From the NCBI GenBank assembly GCA_017307755.1, contig JAFKGQ010000017.1, forward strand, positions 216,935-280,934: a stretch of DNA of 64,000 nucleotides, written 5' to 3'. A model generated the notes under the pieces. It was not told the origin of the DNA, made no database searches, and saw only the letters and a program-made list of their open reading frames with translations. The stretch comes from Chitinophagaceae bacterium. GTDB taxonomy: Bacteria > Bacteroidota > Bacteroidia > Chitinophagales > Chitinophagaceae. Below are positions 50,792 through 59,951 of this stretch, piece by piece. Position numbers and translations under genes: made by a program. Each line of letters begins with the position of its first letter. Position 1 is the first letter of the stretch.

Positions 50792-51541
50792 ATGAAGTTT
50801 CCTTTGCTCCTATCCCTCGCCGGACTGATCTTGTACAACCCCTATGCCCGGGCCCAGGCCACAGGCAACCCATCCAAAACGAAGCCCGATAACACGGCGC
50901 CCGTATTCAGAACCGCCCCCTCAGGCGAAGTACCCGACTCCACCATCGAAAGACGCCTGGTAGACCTGGTGCTGAGCGGCCCCACTTACGACGCATCCTT
51001 TCATACAAACAGGATCAACGAGCTGGCCTTAAGGGCAGCCAAGAACTCCTGGCTCAACCTGCTCACAGTCTCCACCAGCTACTACGACCAATCCGGTAAT
51101 AAACAAGCCGGCCAGTCCTACGTACTGCCAAAATATTTTTTTAGCCTCAGTATCCCGCTGGGTATCATCTTCTCCCAGGGCACACAGGTAAAGACAGCCC
51201 GGGAATCGGTAGCACTCAGCAAAGACAGACAGATAGACCTGGGCAGGAACCTCAAGGCAGAGATCTTAGGCAAATACAAACAGTATAAGGTGAACAACGT
51301 CCTCATCCAGATGCAGAATGAAATGATGAACGACGTGATGGTCAATGTAGCCCAGGTAGAAGACAATTTCAAAAAAGGAGGCACCACCGTAGATGTATAT
51401 ATAGCCTCCCAAAAGGCCAAGAATGACGAGGTCATCAAATCCCTGAACCTTAAATTACAACAGGACCTGCTGATCCTGGACATCGAAAAGCTGATCGGAG
51501 TGCCGCTGGCTGACGTGCTGAGACCCGGTTATGGCAAATAA
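50792..51541 (+). CDS. Short TolC-like outer membrane protein
   Basis: 249 aa. A signal peptide (~1-22, ending A-R-A-Q) precedes the mature domain. The region E-L-A-L-R-A-A-K-N-S-W-L-N-L, I-P-L-G-I-I-F-S-Q-G and the helical K-A-E-I-L-G-K-Y-K-Q-Y / N-V-A-Q-V-E-D-N-F resemble TolC repeat segments, but the length is about half of a normal outer-membrane efflux protein (~430-480 aa). It lies 3 bp after the copolymerase and 11 bp overlap the next gene, so it may be a partner for export of the glycan. A TolC-derived accessory is likely; a complete channel is doubtful. Confidence 0.7.
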   Translation: MKFPLLLSLAGLILYNPYARAQATGNPSKTKPDNTAPVFRTAPSGEVPDSTIERRLVDLVLSGPTYDASFHTNRINELALRAAKNSWLNLLTVSTSYYDQSGNKQAGQSYVLPKYFFSLSIPLGIIFSQGTQVKTARESVALSKDRQIDLGRNLKAEILGKYKQYKVNNVLIQMQNEMMNDVMVNVAQVEDNFKKGGTTVDVYIASQKAKNDEVIKSLNLKLQQDLLILDIEKLIGVPLADVLRPGYGK

Positions 51542-52727
51542 TGGATATATACGAAGCCTCGATGGCCTGCGGGCCATCGCCATCCTGCTTGTAATGAGCT
51601 ATCATGGCGAGCTCGACCACTATGGATGGACAGGCGTCCAGCTCTTCTTTGTCCTCTCCGGTTTTCTTATCACAGGCATACTATGGAACGAACGGTCCCG
51701 CCCGGGCTCCAATAGCTTTAAATTCAAAAAATTCTGGGTACGCCGCGCACTCCGTATTTTCCCCCTTTATTTCGGCTATGTAGGCATCATCGGTCTAAGC
51801 TATCTGTTCTTCCGTTTTCCCGTATACTATCCGTCCTATTTCCCTTATCTGATCACCTACACGGTGAACTATATCCCACTGTTCCCCGGATGGTACGGTA
51901 ACCCGCTGTTTACCCATCTCTGGTCCCTGTCGATAGAAGAACAGTTCTACCTGATCTTCCCCTTTATCATTCTATTAGGTAGAAAGGGGGTTATCCGGAC
52001 ACTGCTCCTTTCTATTATTGCACTCGGCCCTCTCGCACGCTTTCTGCTGGGGGAATATTTTAAAACCAAAATGTCCGACACTACCCTGGTGGCGCATCTG
52101 GTAGATATGCATACGTTGAGCCACCTCGACGCCTTTTGTTTTGGCGGTATCATACCCGTCCTCTCCCTGGATACCCGGCTTAAACACCCGGCGACCATCC
52201 TGGGCTCCGCCACGATCCTGCTGGTAAGCATCGGTCTGCTGAACTTTCTCAATACCCCGACACCCTATAATTTCTGGCAGGACGGAGGATTTAACAACTG
52301 GTACATCAACAACTATCAACACGTCTGGATCTATAGCCTGTTTAACCTGTTCAGCGCCTCGCTGATCCTTTTTCTTGTCAGCAAACATAGCGCCAGCAAA
52401 CTCCCCCTGCTGCGAAAGATCTTCGAAAGCAGATGGATGGTCAGCATCGGCCGGATATCCTATGGGATGTACGTGTTCCACTGGCTCATTCTCGTTTATG
52501 TCATCCCTCACCTTTTTGACATGGGCACCTACTGGATGAAGCTGGTTACCTTTATTCCCTACGTGGCAGCGGTATATGGATTCTCCGCTCTTAGCTACAG
52601 GCTGTACGAATCCCGTTTCATACGGATGAAAGACCGTCTTTTCAAATCCCCCGACACCGATAAAAAAAGATCCTCTTCCGATACGGCGATTGTCCGGGAG
52701 GGGTCCGCCGGTAGAATAAATGGCTGA
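51531..52727 (+). CDS. Acyltransferase 3 family protein, paralogue 1
   Basis: 398 aa integral membrane protein with ~10 helices. The start follows the AT3 pattern: S-L-D-G-L-R-A-I-A (Arg14) and M-S-Y-H-G-E (His25), then G-V-Q-L-F-F-V-L-S-G-F-L-I-T-G and S-I-E-E-Q-F-Y-L-I-F-P near residue 130. AT3 proteins acetylate or succinylate surface sugars on the periplasmic side. It overlaps the TolC-like gene by 11 bp and the next AT3 paralogue by 8 bp, so translation is coupled along the operon. Confidence 0.9.
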   Translation: MANNGYIRSLDGLRAIAILLVMSYHGELDHYGWTGVQLFFVLSGFLITGILWNERSRPGSNSFKFKKFWVRRALRIFPLYFGYVGIIGLSYLFFRFPVYYPSYFPYLITYTVNYIPLFPGWYGNPLFTHLWSLSIEEQFYLIFPFIILLGRKGVIRTLLLSIIALGPLARFLLGEYFKTKMSDTTLVAHLVDMHTLSHLDAFCFGGIIPVLSLDTRLKHPATILGSATILLVSIGLLNFLNTPTPYNFWQDGGFNNWYINNYQHVWIYSLFNLFSASLILFLVSKHSASKLPLLRKIFESRWMVSIGRISYGMYVFHWLILVYVIPHLFDMGTYWMKLVTFIPYVAAVYGFSALSYRLYESRFIRMKDRLFKSPDTDKKRSSSDTAIVREGSAGRING

Positions 52728-53892
52728 CAATGGATATATCAAAAGCCTGGATGGCCTTCGCGCTATCGCAGTACTGCTGGTGATGAGCTTCCACGCGGAG
52801 ATCACCCACTTCGGCTGGCTGGGCGTCCAACTCTTTTTCGTCCTCTCAGGATTCCTTATCACAGGCATACTATGGAAAGAAAAAAGCCGGGAAGGCCCGG
52901 TGTCCTATAAATTCAAAAAGTTCTGGGTACGCCGTACCCTCCGCATCTTCCCCCTGTATTTCGGCTATCTGCTCGTATTGGGGCTTACCTACCTCTTTTT
53001 CCATTTTCCCAGCTACTACGTCACATATATACCCTATCTCCTTACTTATACCTTCAACTTCACAAGGACCCTCCAGCAATGGCATGGCAACCCCCTCTTC
53101 ACCCATTTATGGTCCCTGTCGATAGAAGAACAATTCTATCTCTTCTTCCCCCTGATCGTGCTGCTGTGGCATCCCAGATACATCCGGCGGCTGATGCTCG
53201 CGGTCATCGCCCTGAGCCCTCTCATCCGCCTGGCCCTGGGACAATATTACGCAGCCCGTGGCCTGGATCCCGAGCTGCTAGCGGACACCCTTTACTGGAA
53301 TACAGCCAGCCATATCGACGCCTTCTTCCTCGGCGGCCTCATACCCGTATTTGCATTACACCAACGGATCAAGACACCCCGGACGGTCTTTTACATCTGT
53401 CTGGCATTGGCCCTCCTGGCAGGAGGTCTGAACTTCTATTCCAGCGCATCCGGCAACTCCTGGATCAGCGACCTGGGCTACAACCACGGACAGACAGCCC
53501 ACCTCGCCTACGTATGGGAATACACCTGCCTCAATCTTTTCTTCGCCTCCTTTATCCTGGTCCTGGTAAGCGACCATACCCGCAGGTCCCCATCCCGGTT
53601 ACGCAGCACACTGGAGACAGGATGGATGGTGCAAATTGGCAAGGTTTCCTACGGTATGTATATCTTCCACTGGCTGATCATGGTATACGTGATCAACAGT
53701 TTTATAAAGGTCGAAACGCCCCTCGCACGTATCGCCCTCTTCATCCCCTACGTAGCCCTGGTCTATCTCGTCTCGCTGTTGAGCTTTAAATTATATGAAT
53801 CCCCCTTTGTCCGGCTAAAAGATCGTCTCTTTCCCACCGGCCCTGCGTCAAAAACCACATCTAAAAAAATTTCTGAAACGCCCATATCATGA
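52720..53892 (+). CDS. Acyltransferase 3 family protein, paralogue 2
   Basis: 390 aa. It has the same architecture as the preceding gene, including a nearly identical N-terminus (S-L-D-G-L-R-A-I-A, M-S-F-H-A-E), G-V-Q-L-F-F-V-L-S-G-F-L and S-I-E-E-Q-F-Y-L-F-F-P. The two are a tandem duplicate that has diverged in loops and the C-terminal region. They overlap by 8 bp. Two acyl decorations on one glycan, or a specialised pair, are both possible. Confidence 0.9.
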   Translation: MADNGYIKSLDGLRAIAVLLVMSFHAEITHFGWLGVQLFFVLSGFLITGILWKEKSREGPVSYKFKKFWVRRTLRIFPLYFGYLLVLGLTYLFFHFPSYYVTYIPYLLTYTFNFTRTLQQWHGNPLFTHLWSLSIEEQFYLFFPLIVLLWHPRYIRRLMLAVIALSPLIRLALGQYYAARGLDPELLADTLYWNTASHIDAFFLGGLIPVFALHQRIKTPRTVFYICLALALLAGGLNFYSSASGNSWISDLGYNHGQTAHLAYVWEYTCLNLFFASFILVLVSDHTRRSPSRLRSTLETGWMVQIGKVSYGMYIFHWLIMVYVINSFIKVETPLARIALFIPYVALVYLVSLLSFKLYESPFVRLKDRLFPTGPASKTTSKKISETPIS

Positions 53893-55394
53893 TACGGAAA
53901 TGGTCCTTTATCCTCCTGCTGCTCACCTGGCCCTTCGCCCTGCACCTGCAAGCACAGGCGGTCAGAAAAGTAGGTCTGGGCGAATACGGTCGCTATATCC
54001 TCAAGGCCGCCGATAGCCTGGTATATATAGATTTCTGGAATGGACGAACGGTGGCTCTCACCCCCGCCAATACAAACGGTAAGAAAATAGTCGATATCTC
54101 GGGAGCCCTTTACTCCGCCGTCGGCATCGACGCGGAAGGATACGCCTGGGTCTTCGGACAAGGCCGGATCGATGCCATCTATGTAAATAAAGACTCCAGT
54201 GGCGCCCCTTTCAAAGACAATATATCCTGTACAGGCTATTTCGGCGCCTATACCACACTGAAAGCAGATGGCTCCATCTGGACCTGGGGCAGCGACGACT
54301 GGGGCCTGTTCTCCCCCGACCATAAAGTCACTCACCCCAAACCCGTCCGGCTAAAAATGCCCCCGGGCGTAAAATTCAGCAAGATCGTTGCAGGCCAAAC
54401 CCTGATGGCCTTGTCCCGCAACGGCGACGTCTATATTTACGGAGGCAACAACGGTGTCCCGCAGAAGATCCCCCTCCCCCGCCCAGCCAGCGATATCGCC
54501 GCCAGCCACACAGGCTTCTTTATCGCCATCGTACCGGACGATATCAAAAAGAGCAGGATGGGATGGCCCTATGGTTTTGGCGCCGAAAGCCTTTTCTTCG
54601 GCGTCCCGGGCCCCTTGCAGGGACCTGTACCCCTGAAAAAGATCTGGGGCATCACCATCCCTATCCGGCGCATCGTAGCCAACCACAACGTCATTCATTT
54701 CATCGATAGCCTGGGAAGGATGTTCGGACTGGGGGACAACCCTTGCGGAGAAGTAGGCAATGGGACAGAACTGGTCAACCGCGCGGACATCTACCATCCG
54801 CCTCAATATGCCGGCAGACCCTATGCCTGGAGCTGGGCCAAACATGAAAACCTGGTCACCAAGCCTGTCCAGATAGGGATAGGCACCACCTGGAAGGACG
54901 TCTGGGCCGGCAACTCCTACGCCTTCTATCACTATGCCGTCGACGTCAACGACTCGGTCTATTTCTGGGGGAGGTCCAAATCCTGGGTGAACGGCCAGGC
55001 CCATGATGACGAAGGCAACCTCCCTAATGCATTCGACGTGCTCTCCCCCACGATGCTGCATGTCTTCTCCACGCCAAACAAAGGATTCGGGAAATTCACC
55101 CTATACACCTGTAATGCCGGCCCGGACCAATCCATCACGGGGGACAACACCACCCTTTCAGGCCGCGCTACACCTTCCTCGGGATATACGATCGCCTCCT
55201 ACAAATGGACACAGCTCAGCGGTCCATCCTGTACGCTGACAGACCCGGACAGCGCAAAGACCACCGTAAAAAAAATGAAGACCCCCGGCACCTACGTGTT
55301 TAAACTCCTCATGACAGACAACAATACAGGCGCCATCAGCGATACAGTTGCAATAAAAGTTTATAAGGACACCCTTAGTAATAAAGCACGCTGA
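53889..55394 (+). CDS. Secreted RCC1-like repeat protein with PKD-like C-terminus
   Basis: 501 aa. A signal peptide (~1-22, ending H-L-Q-A-Q) precedes an RCC1/alpha-tubulin-suppressor-like propeller module (~25-405), then one PKD/REJ-like domain (Y-K-W-T-Q-L-S-G-P-S ... T-Y-V-F-K-L-L-M-T-D). The module is clearly homologous to the internal module of the 1831-aa T9SS protein: both have I-P-L-P-R-P-A, D-I-A-A-S-H, V-P-D-D-I and G-L-G-D-N. No T9SS sorting tail is present. It overlaps the upstream AT3 gene by 4 bp, and overlaps the convergent GT-C gene by 20 bp. Confidence 0.8.
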   Translation: MIRKWSFILLLLTWPFALHLQAQAVRKVGLGEYGRYILKAADSLVYIDFWNGRTVALTPANTNGKKIVDISGALYSAVGIDAEGYAWVFGQGRIDAIYVNKDSSGAPFKDNISCTGYFGAYTTLKADGSIWTWGSDDWGLFSPDHKVTHPKPVRLKMPPGVKFSKIVAGQTLMALSRNGDVYIYGGNNGVPQKIPLPRPASDIAASHTGFFIAIVPDDIKKSRMGWPYGFGAESLFFGVPGPLQGPVPLKKIWGITIPIRRIVANHNVIHFIDSLGRMFGLGDNPCGEVGNGTELVNRADIYHPPQYAGRPYAWSWAKHENLVTKPVQIGIGTTWKDVWAGNSYAFYHYAVDVNDSVYFWGRSKSWVNGQAHDDEGNLPNAFDVLSPTMLHVFSTPNKGFGKFTLYTCNAGPDQSITGDNTTLSGRATPSSGYTIASYKWTQLSGPSCTLTDPDSAKTTVKKMKTPGTYVFKLLMTDNNTGAISDTVAIKVYKDTLSNKAR

Positions 55395-57015
55395 TCTCCC
55401 GGGGAAGGGACGGCTGGAAAGCTTTCAGATTACCCATCAGACTCTCCTTGTCACGGGCATCAATGGCATAGAACGTGACGACATCATAACCGCAAATGAC
55501 ATTATCCGGCATCTGCCAGGTGGCGACTTTGGTCCAACGGTCCAGCAAGGGTTTGTCAAACCACGTTTCATACACAATTGCCAGCTTCGTCCTCCTCGCC
55601 CTCACTAGGCTGTCCAGAAAGACAGGGGTACAGTACCGCCCTTTTTTGCTGCGGGCCACGTCGATATCTCCCAGCCCCCATAGGTCCACGACTTTCAGAT
55701 CCCCATAAAAAGCAACAGCGCCGATGTCATTGACAGCAACGGCATCCCCCTTGTAATATTTCCTGAGGAATTGCCCCATCTGGTATTGCTGATCGTAAAT
55801 ATTCACACAAGCCCGTGTGGCTTTCGAATAGGCCGCGGCACTACGCAATACAAAAGGGAAGAATACCATAAATGCCAGCAACCCCGTCATGACGATGGCC
55901 ATCCCAGGCTTCCCTTTAAGATAAACAGCGCCCCATTTGTAATAGATCATCGATAGGATGACGATGGAAGACACCACCAGGTAAGCTTCATACCTGTAAA
56001 ACCATCCTGTAGCCGCCAGTGAAAGATGTACCAGGGTGCAGCCGGTGACGAGGATGAGAAAATAGAACCATGACCTTTTCCCGCGCAGAGGTTCCAGAAA
56101 GAATAAGAATGTCACAGGCAGCAGCACCAGCAGACGTTGACTGGCTGCAAGACTTATGCCGGGCGGCCGCCCTCCCGGCACATTTGCCTGGGTGGAGTCA
56201 ATGGACCACTTATTGATAAGGGTCTGCTGTATAAATTCTACAATCCCGGCAAAAGAAGGACGGATGCTGTCGGACTTTATCAGGACAGAGTTCGGGAGGA
56301 AATAACTCCCCTTGCCGACGGAATAGATCCCAAAGACCACTATCAGCAGGGAAGCTGCAAACCCCAGACTGACGGCAGTCACAAGCTTGCGGTGGTACAG
56401 CAGGATAAGACCCGCCACCATCACGAGGAACAGCCCTTCATAGCGTATTCCGGTGAGCAATATCGCATACACGTATACACGCCAGGGCAGCCGCCACTCC
56501 TTCCCGGAGCCGGCAGCCGGCTGCTGTTCCATCCAGTCCGCAAACGAGGTGATAAACAGGAACGAAAATATACATTGCAGGACATGTTCCATCCCGCTGA
56601 TGATAAGGATAGGTAATGGCGCAAATACCACCACCAGCAACAGGATCACGGTCCTGGCTACTGCCCCGGCCTGCTGTCTCAGCAGCCAGCGATGTATCAC
56701 CGTCAGCAGGACAATGGCGGCAATTATGTTGATGACAAAAGGTATCAATATGTTGACGGGAAAAATCTTGAATAACAAGGTCAGGAGTAAGGTATACAGC
56801 ACGGAAGACGAGGCGGAGGCAAACTCCGAAGGATTGATACCCCAGATACCATGCTGTGCTAAATTCCTCGCCACCTGCATGTGAATAAAAGGATCATCCA
56901 GGGGATAGGAAAAGACCCCGCCGGTGATCTTCATTACTGATCGCTCCAAAAAAAGTACATAGATCACCGTCGCCAGCACAGCCAGCAGCAACGGAATAAG
57001 ATTAGACCGCTTCAT
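55375..57015 (-). CDS. GT-C type membrane glycosyltransferase-like protein
   Basis: 546 aa with ~11 membrane helices and a soluble C-terminus. The first loop has the acidic pattern Y-P-L-D-D-P-F-I-H-M (~37-46), and then S-A-S-S-S-V-L-Y-T-L, typical of GT-C enzymes that use lipid-linked sugars. The stop end overlaps the convergent RCC1-like gene by 20 bp. Its start overlaps the O-antigen ligase-like gene's end by 14 bp, so it is the second gene of a two-gene operon. Confidence 0.72.
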   Translation of the reverse strand: MKRSNLIPLLLAVLATVIYVLFLERSVMKITGGVFSYPLDDPFIHMQVARNLAQHGIWGINPSEFASASSSVLYTLLLTLLFKIFPVNILIPFVINIIAAIVLLTVIHRWLLRQQAGAVARTVILLLVVVFAPLPILIISGMEHVLQCIFSFLFITSFADWMEQQPAAGSGKEWRLPWRVYVYAILLTGIRYEGLFLVMVAGLILLYHRKLVTAVSLGFAASLLIVVFGIYSVGKGSYFLPNSVLIKSDSIRPSFAGIVEFIQQTLINKWSIDSTQANVPGGRPPGISLAASQRLLVLLPVTFLFFLEPLRGKRSWFYFLILVTGCTLVHLSLAATGWFYRYEAYLVVSSIVILSMIYYKWGAVYLKGKPGMAIVMTGLLAFMVFFPFVLRSAAAYSKATRACVNIYDQQYQMGQFLRKYYKGDAVAVNDIGAVAFYGDLKVVDLWGLGDIDVARSKKGRYCTPVFLDSLVRARRTKLAIVYETWFDKPLLDRWTKVATWQMPDNVICGYDVVTFYAIDARDKESLMGNLKAFQPSLPREISVLYY

Positions 57016-58597
57016 GATCGAGATCTTTCAGTTTCAGGATAAGGGCCAACATGGGATAATAGACCACCACGTCCGTGATCTGTCCCAGCGCTTCCTGCGC
57101 ATATTCCGCAATGTAAAAGGAAAACAGACAGGTCACACTGGCGGCATAGATGATCTTGAGCTTCGCGTCACGGGTCCGGAAAAACCCTTTGATCCCGGTC
57201 AACAGAACGACAAAATACAAGATACAGGTGATGGCAAGTCCAATCCATCCCGTCTCCGCCGCCCGTCTGAGATAGCTGCTGTCCGTCTGGAAATTGGCCA
57301 GGAAATGCCCCCGCTGGTTAGCCACCCCCGTAGCCCCCGTCGACCCCAGACCACCGCCGATAGGATGCGACAGGATATACGGCTGCACAAAATGCCGGGC
57401 AAGCACCCGCACCTTATAGGAGGGATCGTCGTTGGCCGCAAAGGTTGTACGAAATCTGTCGATGGTCTTATTTCCATGAATGGGTCCATAGATGATAAAA
57501 AGAAATACCAGGGTAGCTACAATGCCGAATATACGCGTCGACTTCTTGTCGAAATGGAGCAGGATAAAAAATGCCAGCCCCGCTACGATGATGGCATTGG
57601 CCGTCCGGGTGCCGGAATAGCCCATGCCCATGATCATAAAGACAGATCCGGCGATAAACGCCTGCTTCACTCGTTTCTCCGGCTCCTGTGTGGCCAGGAC
57701 AAGAAAAAAGACGGCACAGGCAGCCATGATGATCCCAAAAGCGGCAGGGTCCGACATGGTAGAGAATTTACGGAACTCGCCATTGATAAAGATCAACCCA
57801 AACCCATGCGGGTCCGAAAGGATAAGGGACATCTCAAAATTGAAATAACCATGCCATTGCTGGATACAACCATACAAGGCGCTGACAGTGCAAATGATAA
57901 ATAAAAAGATAATAAAACGCCGCACCTTTTCATAATCGTCAAATACTACATACGAAATAAACATCAGCACTACATATCCAAAGAACTTCCGGAAGGCAAG
58001 GATATTCGTATCCAGGGACATGGAATTGGGATTGAATATCTCAACGGCGGAAAAAAAAAGGGTCAGCAAAACTACAGTTACCAGCGGCGTCCGGGTAAAC
58101 TTATTAAACTCATGCCGCAAATCCCTATTTCGCTGCATCAGCATCCCCAGTAAGGTGGCGATTGTCAGCGAGTCGAATATCACACCCACAGGCAACGCTC
58201 CCCTGAAAAGCAGACGCGCCAAAAAAAAGGCGAAAAATGAATACCCCATTATGATATATAACCCCGCCTCCGTGCTGGACAAACAAATGACGGCGACAAA
58301 AAGAGCTACGATAAAACCAAAGAGACTAAGACCTTCCACAGGGTCTTTTGCTAAAAGATAGCCAAAAAGGACAGCGAGGGCCGCAACGAGAAGGACGCCA
58401 AACCAGTTGTAGAGTTTTTTTCGAAGAAAGGTTTGCGTGCAGAAATCAATAGAGGCCTTTATCAGCCTGTTCTTGGCTCTGACAATAGTTCCATTAGTCA
58501 TTACGGAATTAAAGAAATAAGATCTTAATAAAAAAATAAAGCATAATAGCGCCGGCCAAAACAATAATAGATTTTTCGTGAAAAGATTGTCTTTCAT
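57002..58597 (-). CDS. O-antigen ligase / Wzy-like polymerase family protein
   Basis: 531 aa inner-membrane protein with ~11-12 helices and a large periplasmic loop near ~370-430. The loop holds H-P-I-G-G-G-L-G-S-T-G and, later, D-S-S-Y-L-R-R-A-A-E-T-G-W-I-G, the Wzy_C pattern shared by O-antigen ligases and polymerases. It would either polymerise the flipped repeat unit (Wzy) or join the glycan to its anchor. Position near the flippase and copolymerase favours the polysaccharide system. It overlaps the GT-C gene downstream by 14 bp. Confidence 0.85.
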   Translation of the reverse strand: MKDNLFTKNLLLFWPALLCFIFLLRSYFFNSVMTNGTIVRAKNRLIKASIDFCTQTFLRKKLYNWFGVLLVAALAVLFGYLLAKDPVEGLSLFGFIVALFVAVICLSSTEAGLYIIMGYSFFAFFLARLLFRGALPVGVIFDSLTIATLLGMLMQRNRDLRHEFNKFTRTPLVTVVLLTLFFSAVEIFNPNSMSLDTNILAFRKFFGYVVLMFISYVVFDDYEKVRRFIIFLFIICTVSALYGCIQQWHGYFNFEMSLILSDPHGFGLIFINGEFRKFSTMSDPAAFGIIMAACAVFFLVLATQEPEKRVKQAFIAGSVFMIMGMGYSGTRTANAIIVAGLAFFILLHFDKKSTRIFGIVATLVFLFIIYGPIHGNKTIDRFRTTFAANDDPSYKVRVLARHFVQPYILSHPIGGGLGSTGATGVANQRGHFLANFQTDSSYLRRAAETGWIGLAITCILYFVVLLTGIKGFFRTRDAKLKIIYAASVTCLFSFYIAEYAQEALGQITDVVVYYPMLALILKLKDLDHEAV

Positions 58598-58631
58598 TTT
58601 GCATCGTCCAAAACGTTGATTATGCGTTTGC

Positions 58632-58638
58632 CAAATTA
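58632..58638 (-). promoter_or_regulatory. Possible -7 box for the ligase-like/GT-C operon
   Basis: On the minus strand TAATTTG lies 34 nt before the ATG at 58597, in the 137-bp gap to the divergent GT2 gene. It is one nucleotide short of the TAnnTTTG consensus. Confidence 0.3.
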
Positions 58639-58734
58639 GTAAAAAACTTTCGAAAATTGAAGGAACATTGTTGATTTATTAGCAAACTGTAGCTAATTTT
58701 AATCATTAAAAATCAATCCCCAACACCGGCCTTG

Positions 58735-59946
58735 ATGCAATTTTGGTCCATTATTTTCGTTCTCAGCCTCACCCTTGTTTTTTACAATTATGCGGGATAT
58801 GCCATCATCGTAGCGTGCCTCAATTTTCTTCGGAAAAAACACCCGAAAAATGAGGCTGAAGACACTCCATTTTCCCCCACCGTCAGCTTTATCGTGGCGG
58901 CTTACAACGAAGAGGATTTTATAGAGAAAAAGATACGCAACTCCCTGGAACAGGATTATCCGGTGGATAAGATAGAATTTATCTTTATTACGGATGGCTC
59001 CACTGACGGGACCACAGCCATCATCGGCAGATACCCCCCGATCCGCCTGCTCCACCAGACAGGACGCAGCGGGAAATCAGCGGCGGTCAACCGTGCCGTG
59101 GATTCCGCCCGCGGTGAGATCCTGATCTTCAGCGATGCTAATACCACCCTGAATAAAGAAGCCGTCCGGAACATCGTCCGGCACTACAGGGACAGCCGTA
59201 CAGGAGGCGTTGCAGGAGAAAAAAAGGTTATGCCCCTGGAAGGCATCCCCGATGAGGCAGGCGCCGGGGAAGGGCTTTACTGGAAGTATGAATCTTTTTT
59301 GAAAAAAATAGATGCCCGCTTTTATTCGGTGGTAGGCGCCGCAGGAGAGCTTTTTTCCGTCCGCAGGGAGCACTATCAGCATCTTTCTCCCGATGTCATC
59401 CTCGACGACTTTGTCCTTTCGCTGCAAATAGCTCAAAAGGGCTACCGCATCGCCTATGAACCAGAAGCTTTTGCCATGGAACTGCCCTCTATTTCCCTAA
59501 AAGAAGAACGCAAACGGAAGGTCCGTATCTCCGCCGGCGGGTTCCAATCCATCGGCATACTTTGGCGGCTCCTGCTTTTCTGGCGACAGCCCCGCCTCTC
59601 CTTCCTGTACATCTCCCACCGGGTGCTCCGCTGGACCCTAAGCCCCCTATGCCTGATCCTGGCCCTGGTATCCAACATCGCTCTCTGCCTCGGCAGCCCG
59701 GCGACGCCGGGGGGCACAACAGTCTATTGGGTATTGCTTACCCTCCAGCTGCTGTTCTACACGCTGGCAGCCCTGGCATCCATTATGCCGCCGGACAAAC
59801 GCCCCTCCATCATAAAATTGCCCTATTACTTTACTTTTATGAATGTCTCGGTCGTTTGGGGCTTTTTTCGTTTCTTACGGGGCCGGCAATCGGGTGTATG
59901 GGAAAAAGCCAGCAGAGCCTCGCATTCCATCCCCTCGCCCAAATAA
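58735..59946 (+). CDS. Glycosyltransferase family 2 with C-terminal membrane helices
   Basis: 403 aa (ATG at 58735 preferred; the TTG at 58732 is one codon upstream). One N-terminal helix, then the GT-A domain with F-I-V-A-A-Y-N-E-E-D, F-I-T-D-G-S-T-D-G and the metal site F-S-D-A-N-T; D-D-F-V-L-S-L-Q is the base motif. Three to four C-terminal helices follow. The K-E-E-R-K-R-K-V-R segment replaces QxxRW. It shares a transcript with the AT3-like gene, 5 bp downstream. Confidence 0.87.
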   Translation: MQFWSIIFVLSLTLVFYNYAGYAIIVACLNFLRKKHPKNEAEDTPFSPTVSFIVAAYNEEDFIEKKIRNSLEQDYPVDKIEFIFITDGSTDGTTAIIGRYPPIRLLHQTGRSGKSAAVNRAVDSARGEILIFSDANTTLNKEAVRNIVRHYRDSRTGGVAGEKKVMPLEGIPDEAGAGEGLYWKYESFLKKIDARFYSVVGAAGELFSVRREHYQHLSPDVILDDFVLSLQIAQKGYRIAYEPEAFAMELPSISLKEERKRKVRISAGGFQSIGILWRLLLFWRQPRLSFLYISHRVLRWTLSPLCLILALVSNIALCLGSPATPGGTTVYWVLLTLQLLFYTLAALASIMPPDKRPSIIKLPYYFTFMNVSVVWGFFRFLRGRQSGVWEKASRASHSIPSPK

Positions 59947-59951
59947 ATCTA

